Shown here: piece by piece, positions 1 to 7,419 of the stretch | How the letters are laid out: the number at the start of each line of letters is the position of its first letter | How positions within the stretch are numbered: the stretch's first letter is position 1 | Source of the DNA: Lachnospiraceae bacterium UBA7050 | GTDB taxonomy: Bacteria > Bacillota > Clostridia > Lachnospirales > Lachnospiraceae | Direction: 5' to 3' | NCBI GenBank assembly: GCA_002493905.1 | Contig: DLAJ01000008.1 | Location: 1-64,000, forward strand | Length of the DNA: 64,000 nt | Notes under the pieces: model-generated | Databases searched by the model: none | The model's input: the letters and a program-made list of their open reading frames with translations, nothing else | What the model was told of the DNA's origin: nothing | Program-made: the position numbers and the translations under genes

Positions 1-84
1 CTGGATAGTTCTGGTTTTGATCAACGATCTCAGATAGGTACGTTCCTCATCTGATATTGTAATACTATAAGGTAATGCCGGCAT
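1..84 (-). CDS. IS630-family transposase, N-terminal part (runs off the window)
   Basis: Reading leftward, a 28-residue start MPALPYSITISDEER... is followed by a basic stretch ending in KTRTIQ at the window edge. A good ribosome site (ggagg) lies 6 bases upstream at 91-95. This opening matches the N-terminus of IS630-type transposases, which begin with a short acidic segment before the helix-turn-helix. Only the start is visible, so whether the element is intact cannot be judged. Confidence 0.55.
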   Translation of the reverse strand, partial: MPALPYSITISDEERTYLRSLIKTRTIQ

Positions 85-151
85 AATTGACCTCCATAAA
101 TGTATTGGGCAAGTCTATTATACCAGATATTGAAAATGTCAACAACTTATT

Positions 152-556
152 TTATGTTATACTAGTCATCTCGCTCACTTTTGACGCACATCTCCGGCAG
201 GAGAGTTCAGTGATCCCTTTCCTTTCACCAGCAGTTCTGGCATGTTTGTGGAAATAAGCCCTACATTACCCAATTTCATTGTTTCATCCAGCGGGTACGC
301 GTAATGCCTTATCTTGTCTTCTCAAGCTGTCTCATAGACCGCCTTGTGGTAGGATACCTCTCCATAGACTTTTGATCGCGTTTTTCCAGGTTCCTTTTTG
401 CCCGTGCCTATTTTTATCTCTCTCCTCCATCAATACCCGCCCATACAGTTTCAGAAGCTCTCCAGTAAACTGGCGGCCAATCTCACATATCCATGAATAA
501 ATATTTCTCTCTAATTTCCCGAAAGTTACTCCATTTTCTGTTATTATTGTTTTCAT
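152..556 (-). pseudogene. ISLre2-family transposase remnant
   Basis: The start MKTIITENGVTFGKLERNIY is characteristic of ISLre2-type (UPF0236) transposases, normally about 450-480 residues. The reading shifts frame after KSL (near 370); the next frame gives YGEVSYHKAVYETA, then a TGA, then RHYAYPLDETMKLGN and ISTNMPELLVKG; a second shift gives ITELSCRRCASKVSEMT before a stop at 152-154. So about 130 residues survive with two frameshifts and one nonsense codon. It is a dead fragment next to another transposase remnant. Confidence 0.8.
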
Positions 557-689
557 CATACAGTTCCTTATCTTTTTATATTCGCAAATTTAATCATAAA
601 CGAAATCTGTATAATTGGGAAGAGGTTTCGACCTTTTATTTTTGTTAATGATAATTTTACTCAAGAACTAGATATGTTTCTCCGCTTCA

Positions 690-1181
690 TTAACCCATTT
701 TCAAGTTACCTAACACATGTATAAAATGAACACCCAAAAACATACACCCGGTTATTGTTAAAATGATATTATTTCTCCACAAACCAATAAACACATAATA
801 CAGAGGTGGTAATGCAACAATAAAAAACATCATCACAAAAATATTTTGATGACCTATAAAATACAAAAACCAACCGAAAAAATTCAGTAATAATATCCCC
901 ATAGAAATACTAAAAAACAGTAATTCTTTGGTGCCTCTAATCGAAAATATCTTCTTCTCATCACAGACTATAAAAACCATAAGAGCAATACATAAAGAGC
1001 CCAGTATTTTCTCGCATGTATTAAGCACCACTGATGATTCCTGCATATTCATAATTGGATTTGTTCGCAATTTTAATAAAGGCATAATCAAATAAGGTAC
1101 CTCTTGTAACACAAATAAGACCACCCCTCCTATCCAAAATCCAAGATATTGATTCTTAAAAAGCTTTATCCACTTAACCAT
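690..1181 (-). CDS. Small integral membrane protein, unknown function
   Basis: A 163-residue protein with about five hydrophobic segments (residues roughly 12-35, 58-75, 84-108, 112-132, 136-158) and few charged residues between them. The start has a strong ribosome site (ggggaggg). No enzyme motif is visible and I do not recognise the family. Its ATG lies one base past the stop of a 47-codon reading frame (1183-1326), suggesting translational coupling. Base composition is AT-rich, like the accessory genes around it. Confidence 0.6.
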   Translation of the reverse strand: MVKWIKLFKNQYLGFWIGGVVLFVLQEVPYLIMPLLKLRTNPIMNMQESSVVLNTCEKILGSLCIALMVFIVCDEKKIFSIRGTKELLFFSISMGILLLNFFGWFLYFIGHQNIFVMMFFIVALPPLYYVFIGLWRNNIILTITGCMFLGVHFIHVLGNLKMG

Positions 1182-1182
1182 A

Positions 1183-1326
1183 TTATCCCTCCCCTTTTAA
1201 CATAAGCTTTGCTTCCTTGCACCATTCTAAATAAGCACAATATGTCATAATCCCAGATTCTGTCGTAAGCAAATAATATTTGCGTGTATCATCCAGTGAA
1301 GCATTATTTCTCCAAAAATCACGCAT
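1183..1326 (-). CDS. Possible 47-residue peptide or gene fragment
   Basis: An open frame beginning MRDFWRNNASLDD and ending EAKLMLKGEG, with aggaaa 8 bases before its ATG. The stop TAA is separated by one base from the ATG of the membrane protein at 1181. An in-frame stop directly precedes the ATG, so it is not simply an open end of a longer frame. The tryptophan- and tyrosine-rich composition looks protein-like, but it could be the tail of a decayed gene. No family recognised. Confidence 0.3.
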   Translation of the reverse strand: MRDFWRNNASLDDTRKYYLLTTESGIMTYCAYLEWCKEAKLMLKGEG

Positions 1327-1489
1327 TCAATCTTTTTCCTATTCCCAAATTTTTATTTTCCTTTTTAATATATTATCTTGATACATCAAACAATATATTG
1401 CTTTCCTATATTTGTCAAGCTGAGACTCAAGCATTTTGATCAAAAAAAGAACCACATCACTGCGGTTCAAAATGATAAACAAAATTTCG

Positions 1490-1668
1490 TCATAGGTTAA
1501 TTCTTTTACCAGAAGAATATATTCCCCTGTATGTATTTTCCCTGTTTTTTTGATCTATATCGGAACGTTTTTTAGCAAGACTATCACGATAATCTTTTAG
1601 ACCGGCTACAAAATATGCAAAATTTCTGCCATTGCCGGAACCACTATTTCCTTTGTTTGAAGATTGTC
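1490..1668 (-). pseudogene. Chimeric remnant of the coiled-coil and EF-hand-like genes
   Basis: This stretch is built from pieces of two genes found intact about 3 kb away. Bases 1620-1655 resemble the GNSSGNSGSG-coding part of the small gene at 5126-5311. Bases 1553-1615 are near-identical to 4617-4685 (KDYRDSLAKKHSDIDQK in the 432-residue protein). Bases 1489-1545 match about 4770-4825 (EYISQVKELTYDE), now in a different frame. The translated fusion reads GNSGSGNGRNFAYFVAGLKD before stopping. The order differs from the intact genes, so this is a rearranged, non-functional copy. Confidence 0.7.
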
Positions 1669-1673
1669 CGATT

Positions 1674-2066
1674 TTATAAGTCCACTAAATAAATACCTAC
1701 CCCAATCTGCATAAAGCTGCCCCTCTGAGTAATCGTGCTGATCTTTGCTTTCAACAGTTTCCCAGCATCCATAAGTCTTGCGAAGACTATATTATCCTTC
1801 TCCGGAACATACCCAAGTTTCTTTCCTTCCCCATTCAAGATAAGAATTGCGTTGCTGTCGAACTTATTATCTTCTCTCCGAAGCGACAACACGTCCCCGA
1901 CCTTTATCTTCTCCAGCACAGTCTTATCATCCAAATGCGTGGTTCCAGCGATATAGGAATCAAAAAGATGTATCTCTTTTATCAGTGGCTTAATGAGATC
2001 TCCCAGTTCGTGACTCTGTACAAGAGAAACCAGCTCCTGCCGATGTTCCGTTAATTCATTCGCCAT
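1674..2066 (-). CDS. HIRAN-domain protein
   Basis: A 130-residue protein whose residues about 37-125 fit a HIRAN domain: AGTTHLDD, then VGDVLSLRRED, FDSNAILIL and KLGYVPEKDN, a small beta-barrel known from the SWI/SNF-type helicase HLTF, where it binds DNA 3' ends. Free-standing HIRAN proteins are common in bacteria and mostly uncharacterised. It is the last gene of the five-gene operon and overlaps the J-domain gene by 16 bases, so coupled translation is likely. Ribosome site gggag precedes the ATG. Whether it binds DNA in this operon is inference. Confidence 0.75.
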   Translation of the reverse strand: MANELTEHRQELVSLVQSHELGDLIKPLIKEIHLFDSYIAGTTHLDDKTVLEKIKVGDVLSLRREDNKFDSNAILILNGEGKKLGYVPEKDNIVFARLMDAGKLLKAKISTITQRGSFMQIGVGIYLVDL

Positions 2067-2836
2067 GTAAGTGTCACTCCCTTCCGAAGCAGTCCGTTTA
2101 GGATTTCATCTAACTGCTTGCCATAGTCTTCGTATTCTTTAAGCTCCTTCCGAAGTTCCTCTTTTTTCTGTAAAACGGCATCTGGATCTCCCAACAAGTA
2201 CTTATACTGGTACGGATCAGTACTTGTGATTTTCTCGATTTCTGCCTCGATTTCAACAATCTTCTCATCGATATCCGGTATGGTGATGTCCAACGTACCA
2301 AGATTCAACGTTTCGAGAAGAGAATCAGCAAGAACCTCCGTCTCTTCCATCTCCTTAAGATTATTGCAATTATATGCTACGATCAGCCGCTGCCACAAGC
2401 CTTTAAGTTCTTCATTCCCCTCCGTAACCGGATTGATATCAGGATGGATTTTTTTCACCAGATGGTGATAGATACGTTTGATCTTAAGTATATCGGCTTC
2501 CGTAACTTCTTCACCCGCTTTAGCCGCTTCGTTATCCTTTATCATGCCATCAAGCTTTTCCTTATACTCCACCAGTTCTTTGGCAAGATACTCCTGCAGC
2601 ACATTCTGGTCTACACTCTCTCCTCTATAAGCAAAAGCCTGACAGTATTCGATAGTTTTCTTTTTCCGGATAGACTCCAGCTTAATCTGGAATATTTCCA
2701 AGATCAAATCGCCAAATTCCCGCACATATGCACGTTCATACTGAAACGCCTGCTTCTTTACTTCATCCTTGCGTATTAGAAGTTCCTCATATCTGGCATA
2801 CGAAGCATTACTCACTCTGATTATCTCATCACTCAT
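2051..2836 (-). CDS. J-domain (DnaJ-like) protein
   Basis: A 261-residue protein. Residues about 115-160 contain KRIYHHLVKKIHPDIN, with the HPD tripeptide that in J-domains stimulates Hsp70 ATPase activity, followed by LWQRLIVAYN as in helix III. The N-terminal 110 residues and the C-terminal 90 are rich in Glu/Lys and look helical or coiled-coil. No Gly/Phe linker or zinc centre is present, so it is not a housekeeping DnaJ. Its ATG lies 5 bases after the Sel1/TPR gene and it overlaps the HIRAN gene by 16 bases. No Hsp70 gene lies in this window. Confidence 0.75.
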   Translation of the reverse strand: MSDEIIRVSNASYARYEELLIRKDEVKKQAFQYERAYVREFGDLILEIFQIKLESIRKKKTIEYCQAFAYRGESVDQNVLQEYLAKELVEYKEKLDGMIKDNEAAKAGEEVTEADILKIKRIYHHLVKKIHPDINPVTEGNEELKGLWQRLIVAYNCNNLKEMEETEVLADSLLETLNLGTLDITIPDIDEKIVEIEAEIEKITSTDPYQYKYLLGDPDAVLQKKEELRKELKEYEDYGKQLDEILNGLLRKGVTLTWRMN

Positions 2837-2841
2837 TTACT

Positions 2842-3720
2842 TCACGTCACCTCAAATCCATACAGATCCTCATAAATCGCCGTCAGTTTCATGTTCCCAA
2901 TACAGGCATCTTTGAAAAAGTCATCTCTGGTGTGGAACCATTTCCCATTAAAACATACACTGCATTCCTCACCTTCCATGACCGATTCCAGCTGTTGCTC
3001 CTTACCCTCATAGTTGAAAGCGATCTTATGAGGGCCCCTCAACAGATAATACAGGTCAAAGAAATCGAAGAGTTTCTCATCAAAGTCAATTAATCCATAC
3101 AGATCATCAATCAGCCATTTCATAATGTTAAGATTTCCAAAGAACGCATTGTGTTTGATTCTTTGTGCCAAAAAATCCTTGGCGTAAAGATATAAATCTA
3201 CTGCTTCTTCTTTCTTTCCCTGACCCGCTCTTATTCTTGCAAGCCTCGTAAATACTTCCGGTACAGGATCAAAGACATTGTTCATGTCTTTAACCTTTGG
3301 ATACAGTTCTTCTATAATCTGCTCATACTTTTTCTGATTCTTTTCGACGTAGTATCCGTTCTTATACATATCTGCCACTTTGTATGTAGATACTGGATCC
3401 CCTTTTTCCATCAACTTGGAGAAATACTCAAAGGCCTTTTTATAATCGCGTTTTCCTGTCCTGCCGTAATACCAGATATAACCGAGACATTCAAAAGCGG
3501 GATCATAATCAAATGTTGCTGCCATCTCATAGTATTTCAAAGCGAGATCAAATCGCTTGGTCTCATAATAATAACCGCCAAGATACATCATATCCCTAGG
3601 ATCATGTTTTTCCTCAATAAGGAAATTCATAGCTTCTGTAAACATGAAGATCTCTTCTCCGGAAGGGTTATGATTCTCATCAAAAGACTCTGCAATTCTC
3701 TTTGCCTCTTTTACTGTCAT
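2842..3720 (-). CDS. Sel1/TPR-repeat protein
   Basis: About 292 residues from the ATG at 3720 (MTVKEAKRI), chosen because gaggag lies upstream; a GTG four codons earlier lacks a site. Residues about 45-130 show helical repeats of Sel1/TPR type: GGYYYETKRFDLALKYYE, AFECLGYIWYYG, DYKKAFEYFSKLMEKGD, TYKVADMYKNGYYV. The C-terminal third (LYGLIDFDEKLFDFFDLYYLL...) is of unknown type. Such repeats usually scaffold protein interactions. It sits inside the operon between the coiled-coil and J-domain genes, so a role as partner of the J-domain protein is plausible. Confidence 0.65.
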   Translation of the reverse strand: MTVKEAKRIAESFDENHNPSGEEIFMFTEAMNFLIEEKHDPRDMMYLGGYYYETKRFDLALKYYEMAATFDYDPAFECLGYIWYYGRTGKRDYKKAFEYFSKLMEKGDPVSTYKVADMYKNGYYVEKNQKKYEQIIEELYPKVKDMNNVFDPVPEVFTRLARIRAGQGKKEEAVDLYLYAKDFLAQRIKHNAFFGNLNIMKWLIDDLYGLIDFDEKLFDFFDLYYLLRGPHKIAFNYEGKEQQLESVMEGEECSVCFNGKWFHTRDDFFKDACIGNMKLTAIYEDLYGFEVT

Positions 3721-3787
3721 AGTCGATACCACTCCTCATATCTTCTAATTCGTCTTGCGGGCTTTCAATAGTTAATGTTCTCCTGTT

Positions 3788-5086
3788 TTATCCAACCATG
3801 CCCTTTATATTTTCTGCCACATATACTTCTTCCTGCTCCTTATCAACAAGCTGCAGTTTGGTCATACCACTTTGCTCTGACACTCCCATAATTTTCTCAA
3901 CTTCTGCCATGTTAGACTCACAAATATCAGCTATTGCATCGCAATCAATATCATCTGTCAAAGCATACACACAATCAAGTTCCTTGGATTTTGCTCTCCT
4001 CTCAAGTCTGAGTTCCTTGAGTCTTTTATAAACTTTATATCCCTGAGCCATATTACAATTTGCATCTTCCGTTTCCAACAGGATACCTTCTATTTCTTGA
4101 TCAACTTCCTTGATATCGAGTTGAAGATTCCTTATATACTGCCCGGCATTTCGATAAAACTCTACCTGCTTTTTCGCAAATAGCAGCCAATCATTTTCTT
4201 TCCCATCAAAAGGAGTATCCTGCCTTTTCCCGATCATTGTTTCTTCATCACCATCACCTTCATATGTATGCTGCTTATTCAATTTCTGTTTTCTGGTTTC
4301 ATTCCTATGCTCTATCTCATATAGATCATCTCTCTGCAGGGACTTTTCTTTCAAAGTACAATTTGCAAATAGTTCATCATACTTTCTTGGTTTGTATTTT
4401 CGTGTTTCTAACCCTTTGATACATTTAAGTGCTTGTTTCGCTTTCGCTGCATTTGCATTTGTTCCTAGATTAGTTTGAAAATAATCTAATTGTTGAAGTT
4501 CATCCATTATACCCCTTCTGTTCTCCCTGCACACTCTAAGTAGTTCAACTAAATCTATTGCTTCTTCGTCATTCGTCTCGCATAATTCAATGTAATGCAG
4601 AATATCACATATTTTTTGATCTATATCGGAATGTTTCTTAGCAAGACTATCACGATAATCTTTAAGACTGGCTACAAGATATGCAAAATGTGCCAAATAC
4701 TCTGCCCAATCGATTTCTGATAGATCGTGCGAAAATGCCTTCTTCTCTACCTGATCTATAACTTCGTCATAGGTTAATTCTTTTACCTGAGAAATATATT
4801 CCTCTGTATTTATTTTTTCTTGTCCTTTCATAATGTCTTTATCAGACTCTTCTTCCGATTGGATAATTTCACTTTTCGTCTTTTTTGCATTGTTAGTTTC
4901 ATTATCTACCGGGACCATACAATAAAATTGGGTCTTTTTCCCCACGCATATTCGGCTATTTGCCTGAGCGAACGTAAATATTGTCGCATCCTGTTCGCAA
5001 ACTGCCGCTACTAATTGGTCTGCATGATTTATTCTATAATAATTTCCTCTATAATCCATAATGTAATATAGTGAATCTGTCCCCAT
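3788..5086 (-). CDS. Large coiled-coil protein of unknown function
   Basis: 432 residues. The first 60 (MGTDSLYYIMDYRGNYYRIN...) form a compact aromatic-rich segment ending near FYCMVPVD. The rest is highly charged and helical, with likely coiled coil around residues 310-400 (for example YKVYKRLKELRLERRAKSKEL). No catalytic motif is visible. It starts after a strong gcaggagg site, 39 bases downstream of the small EF-hand-like gene, and leads into the Sel1 gene after a 68-base gap. Part of it is duplicated in the remnant at 1490-1668. I do not recognise the family. Confidence 0.6.
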   Translation of the reverse strand: MGTDSLYYIMDYRGNYYRINHADQLVAAVCEQDATIFTFAQANSRICVGKKTQFYCMVPVDNETNNAKKTKSEIIQSEEESDKDIMKGQEKINTEEYISQVKELTYDEVIDQVEKKAFSHDLSEIDWAEYLAHFAYLVASLKDYRDSLAKKHSDIDQKICDILHYIELCETNDEEAIDLVELLRVCRENRRGIMDELQQLDYFQTNLGTNANAAKAKQALKCIKGLETRKYKPRKYDELFANCTLKEKSLQRDDLYEIEHRNETRKQKLNKQHTYEGDGDEETMIGKRQDTPFDGKENDWLLFAKKQVEFYRNAGQYIRNLQLDIKEVDQEIEGILLETEDANCNMAQGYKVYKRLKELRLERRAKSKELDCVYALTDDIDCDAIADICESNMAEVEKIMGVSEQSGMTKLQLVDKEQEEVYVAENIKGMVG

Positions 5087-5125
5087 CGGCGCCTCCTGCT
5101 CTACCGTTTCATCCTATTTACTTTA

Positions 5126-5311
5126 TCACAATCCCAAAAGTGCAAGAATAAACATCACTACAATAAAGCCTATTAACCATGCCCCGCTTCCGCTATTGCC
5201 GGAACTGTTATTTCCTGTACCTGGTTTCATGCAATCCTTATAAATCTGATATTCGATAAAATCATCCGCCATATCCTTTTTCCCGTTTTTGTTCCAGTCG
5301 TATAATGCCAT
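5126..5311 (-). CDS. 61-residue tail-anchored protein with EF-hand-like loop
   Basis: The N-terminus DWNKNGKKDMADD matches the spacing of an EF-hand or dockerin-type calcium loop: Asp5, Asn7, Asn9, Lys11, Asp13, Asp16. A Gly/Ser/Asn linker (GNNSSGNSGSG) follows, and the last 18 residues (AWLIGFIVVMFILALLGL) form one membrane segment. It is therefore probably a tail-anchored membrane peptide with its loop in the cytoplasm. It is the first gene of the five-gene operon. Calcium binding is inferred only from residue pattern. Confidence 0.6.
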   Translation of the reverse strand: MALYDWNKNGKKDMADDFIEYQIYKDCMKPGTGNNSSGNSGSGAWLIGFIVVMFILALLGL

Positions 5312-5461
5312 ATTTATTACCCCGCTTTCCTATTCCTGTTTCTTTGCCAATCAAATACCCCACTGTAAACAACGAAGTATCAAGTTGTTTATATTATGCC
5401 AGCATTTATGTCCAATTAAAAGGACTTATACAATCATACAGGACTCTATTATAGTCGAACC

Positions 5462-5555
5462 GTCCAATTTTGTTTTAACCATAACAATAAAAAAGGACAC
5501 TCTCCATATTTTGAAGACGTCCTTTTCATCGCATTCAGCTATTCAGTTTTGAAAG
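5462..5555. repeat. Direct repeat R1 (hipA 3' end and terminator)
   Basis: About 94 bases nearly identical to 7278-7370, both in the same orientation. The repeat spans the last codons of hipA (FQN and stop), the spacer and the terminator. The second copy lies beyond a different gene, so it marks the end of a former second hipBA locus. Confidence 0.85.
5487..5527 (-). terminator. Terminator of hipBA
   Basis: On the minus strand aaaaggac pairs with gtcctttt across a 20-base loop and continues into a T-run (5486-5494), directly after the hipA stop codon. Confidence 0.75.
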
Positions 5556-6808
5556 AAGCATTCGCTAAATGCAGGCCTCATATCCTCTATTTGTCCGCGG
5601 GACAAGCCGTACTTTTTCGCTATTTGTTCCCAATTCTCCCTTACAACACTTCTTATTTCCTCCGCTATTTTTTCTGCGTTTACTTCGGAAATTCCAAAGC
5701 GGGGCGCTGTACCTATTGCCAGTTCCGTTGAAATACGGTTGTCCGCATTGTCCACAAGGAGAGATAACTCATCTCCATACGGAACCGGATTTACATCATA
5801 TAAAGGTGACAATGTCCACCCTTTATTCGAAAGCATAAATGCATGATTCCGAAGATGGTCGTCCGTATTAGTTACTGCCATATTAAACACAATTCTTTTC
5901 CATAATTCTACTAAATCCGATTTGGGGTTTGCTCCATACGATTTTATAAACGAGGCAATATCAAGATAACTTGTACCGTCGGCCGCACAAGCTCCGTCTG
6001 TTTTTCCAAGCAACGCCATTGCTGATGCAAAATGAATTCTTTTATCACGGTTTCTGTCAAAACGTTTCACCAGAAAAGTACTTCCTAACTCTGAAAATTT
6101 TTCAAGCTTGGATACGGGCACATTTAATCCGCACATTCTTGCGAGATCGTGAACCACTTTTTCCCAAGCCCCCGTATCATTCTCGTCATTCTTTGAAGGA
6201 AATTTTGCTATCCATTGCTGTCCCTTCGTGTCGATAACCGTTGCCTTTGGCCTTGCTCCGCCTAAAGAAGAACCCGGCTTAATTAACTGATTAAGCCACT
6301 TCTCCGTAAGCCCTGTTTCGTCATTTTCATAATTTCTGGAGGCTTCCTCCAGAGTCCTAAGTGATGCCCATGGAGGAGCTGCTGTTTCTCTATCATCTGA
6401 AAGAAACGGACCATCCTGATCAAGCTTAAAACGGATCCCCCCCATTCTGGTTTCATCATAAACGCCAAGAAGATAATCACTGTCATATAACTTTCTTGGT
6501 TTTCGCCCTTCCCTTTCTGCCAAAAGTCGTTCCCTCTTATTCATGAGTACACGTCCCCATCTGTCAGGTGATGCATCTGCGAATACGCCAAAAATATTTT
6601 TTCCAAGCGGAAATTGACGTCCTGCGAAAGGCTGTAGTTCAGGATCAAGATAAATCGATAATTTATTCTTTTTCAGCCATTCTGTATCAAATTCAAAAGA
6701 GTATGTTTCTCCTCCTTTTATAGTTCCTATATACAGCTTGCCAAGCAGAAAAGGCTCACCATAAGAAAAATCATCATATACATAAATCACTTTTTCTTCT
6801 ACGGTCAT
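5543..6808 (-). CDS. hipA: HipA-family serine/threonine kinase toxin
   Basis: 421 residues, close to the 440 of E. coli HipA. The N-terminal lobe contains FGVFADASPDRWGR; SSLGGARPKA is the glycine-rich segment that in HipA carries the regulatory autophosphorylation serine; WIAKFPSKND supplies the ATP lysine; TNTDDHLRNHAF is the catalytic loop and LSPLYDVNP the metal-binding DxNP. All key motifs are present, so it should be active. HipA toxins phosphorylate aminoacyl-tRNA synthetases and slow translation, causing persistence. Its ATG overlaps the hipB stop (TAATG). Confidence 0.9.
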   Translation of the reverse strand: MTVEEKVIYVYDDFSYGEPFLLGKLYIGTIKGGETYSFEFDTEWLKKNKLSIYLDPELQPFAGRQFPLGKNIFGVFADASPDRWGRVLMNKRERLLAEREGRKPRKLYDSDYLLGVYDETRMGGIRFKLDQDGPFLSDDRETAAPPWASLRTLEEASRNYENDETGLTEKWLNQLIKPGSSLGGARPKATVIDTKGQQWIAKFPSKNDENDTGAWEKVVHDLARMCGLNVPVSKLEKFSELGSTFLVKRFDRNRDKRIHFASAMALLGKTDGACAADGTSYLDIASFIKSYGANPKSDLVELWKRIVFNMAVTNTDDHLRNHAFMLSNKGWTLSPLYDVNPVPYGDELSLLVDNADNRISTELAIGTAPRFGISEVNAEKIAEEIRSVVRENWEQIAKKYGLSRGQIEDMRPAFSECFFQN

Positions 6809-7134
6809 TAACCTCTTCTCCTTGTTGCACGTTTTCTTGTCATCAGGTTCATATCCTGCATCTGTCTTCCCATTTCATCGTCTTTCGCTACAAGACTCAG
6901 ATCCTTATCCATACCACCTAATGCATGTAAAACTGCTGCATAGATTCCTATCGCTACTGCAGGATTGCCGGATTCAACCTTCCACAGTGATGCGCGGCTG
7001 ATCCCGGCACGTTGTGCCACTAATTCGGCAGGAAGGTCTCGTCTAAGTCTAGCAAGCTTAATCTGTTCACCCATCATTTTTAATACTTCTTCCGTCGCAG
7101 GTACTATATTGTATGCCGCTTTTTTCACTCTCAT
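6808..7134 (-). CDS. hipB: HipB-like antitoxin, XRE-type DNA-binding protein
   Basis: 108 residues. Residues about 21-75 form a helix-turn-helix of the XRE type (GEQIKLARLRRDLPAELVAQRAGISRASLWKVESG). The C-terminal 25 residues are basic (RKRATRRRG). HipB proteins neutralise HipA and repress their own operon. The ribosome site is gagagag just before the ATG, and the promoter at 7162-7190 is near-consensus. A short relic of a second hipB is at 8959-9011. Confidence 0.85.
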   Translation of the reverse strand: MRVKKAAYNIVPATEEVLKMMGEQIKLARLRRDLPAELVAQRAGISRASLWKVESGNPAVAIGIYAAVLHALGGMDKDLSLVAKDDEMGRQMQDMNLMTRKRATRRRG

Positions 7135-7150
7135 TCACTCTCTCTTAGTT

Positions 7151-7190
7151 TTATAATTTCTATTATAAACAAAATGCTGTATACTGTCAA
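7151..7190 (-). promoter_or_regulatory. hipBA promoter with palindromic operator
   Basis: On the minus strand TTGACA (7190-7185) and TATAAT (7167-7162) are separated by 17 bases, a near-perfect vegetative promoter. The inverted repeat ttataat-ttct-attataa (7151-7168) covers the -10 box and the start site and is a good candidate for the HipB operator. Confidence 0.75.
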
Positions 7191-7277
7191 TAATAATAAA
7201 CGTAAATCTATTTCATTTGTTTATCTTCGTTTTAATCTCGCTCAAAAATGCATAACCATACTGTTTGTTTCAAGGCT

Positions 7278-7370
7278 GTCCGATTTTGTTTAACCATAAC
7301 AATAAAAAAGGACACTCCCCATGTCTTGGAAGACGTCCTTTTCATCGCATTCAGTTATTCAATTTTGAAA
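7278..7370. repeat. Direct repeat R2 (second copy of the hipA tail and terminator)
   Basis: Copy of 5462-5555. Its left part carries a complete terminator-type hairpin (7301-7343 on the minus strand) and its right end still encodes FQN-stop of hipA. It now lies downstream of the DUF234-type ATPase. The rest of the 286-base gap between hipB and this ATPase contains only the hipBA promoter and this repeat. Confidence 0.85.
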
Positions 7371-7419
7371 GGTTCCAATTTCTAAAACATACCACTTATT
7401 TATATTGAATACGACTTTC

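Noticed and set aside
279..500. Open frame of 73 codons on the plus strand
   Set aside because: It is the reverse shadow of the ISLre2 transposase remnant; no ribosome site.
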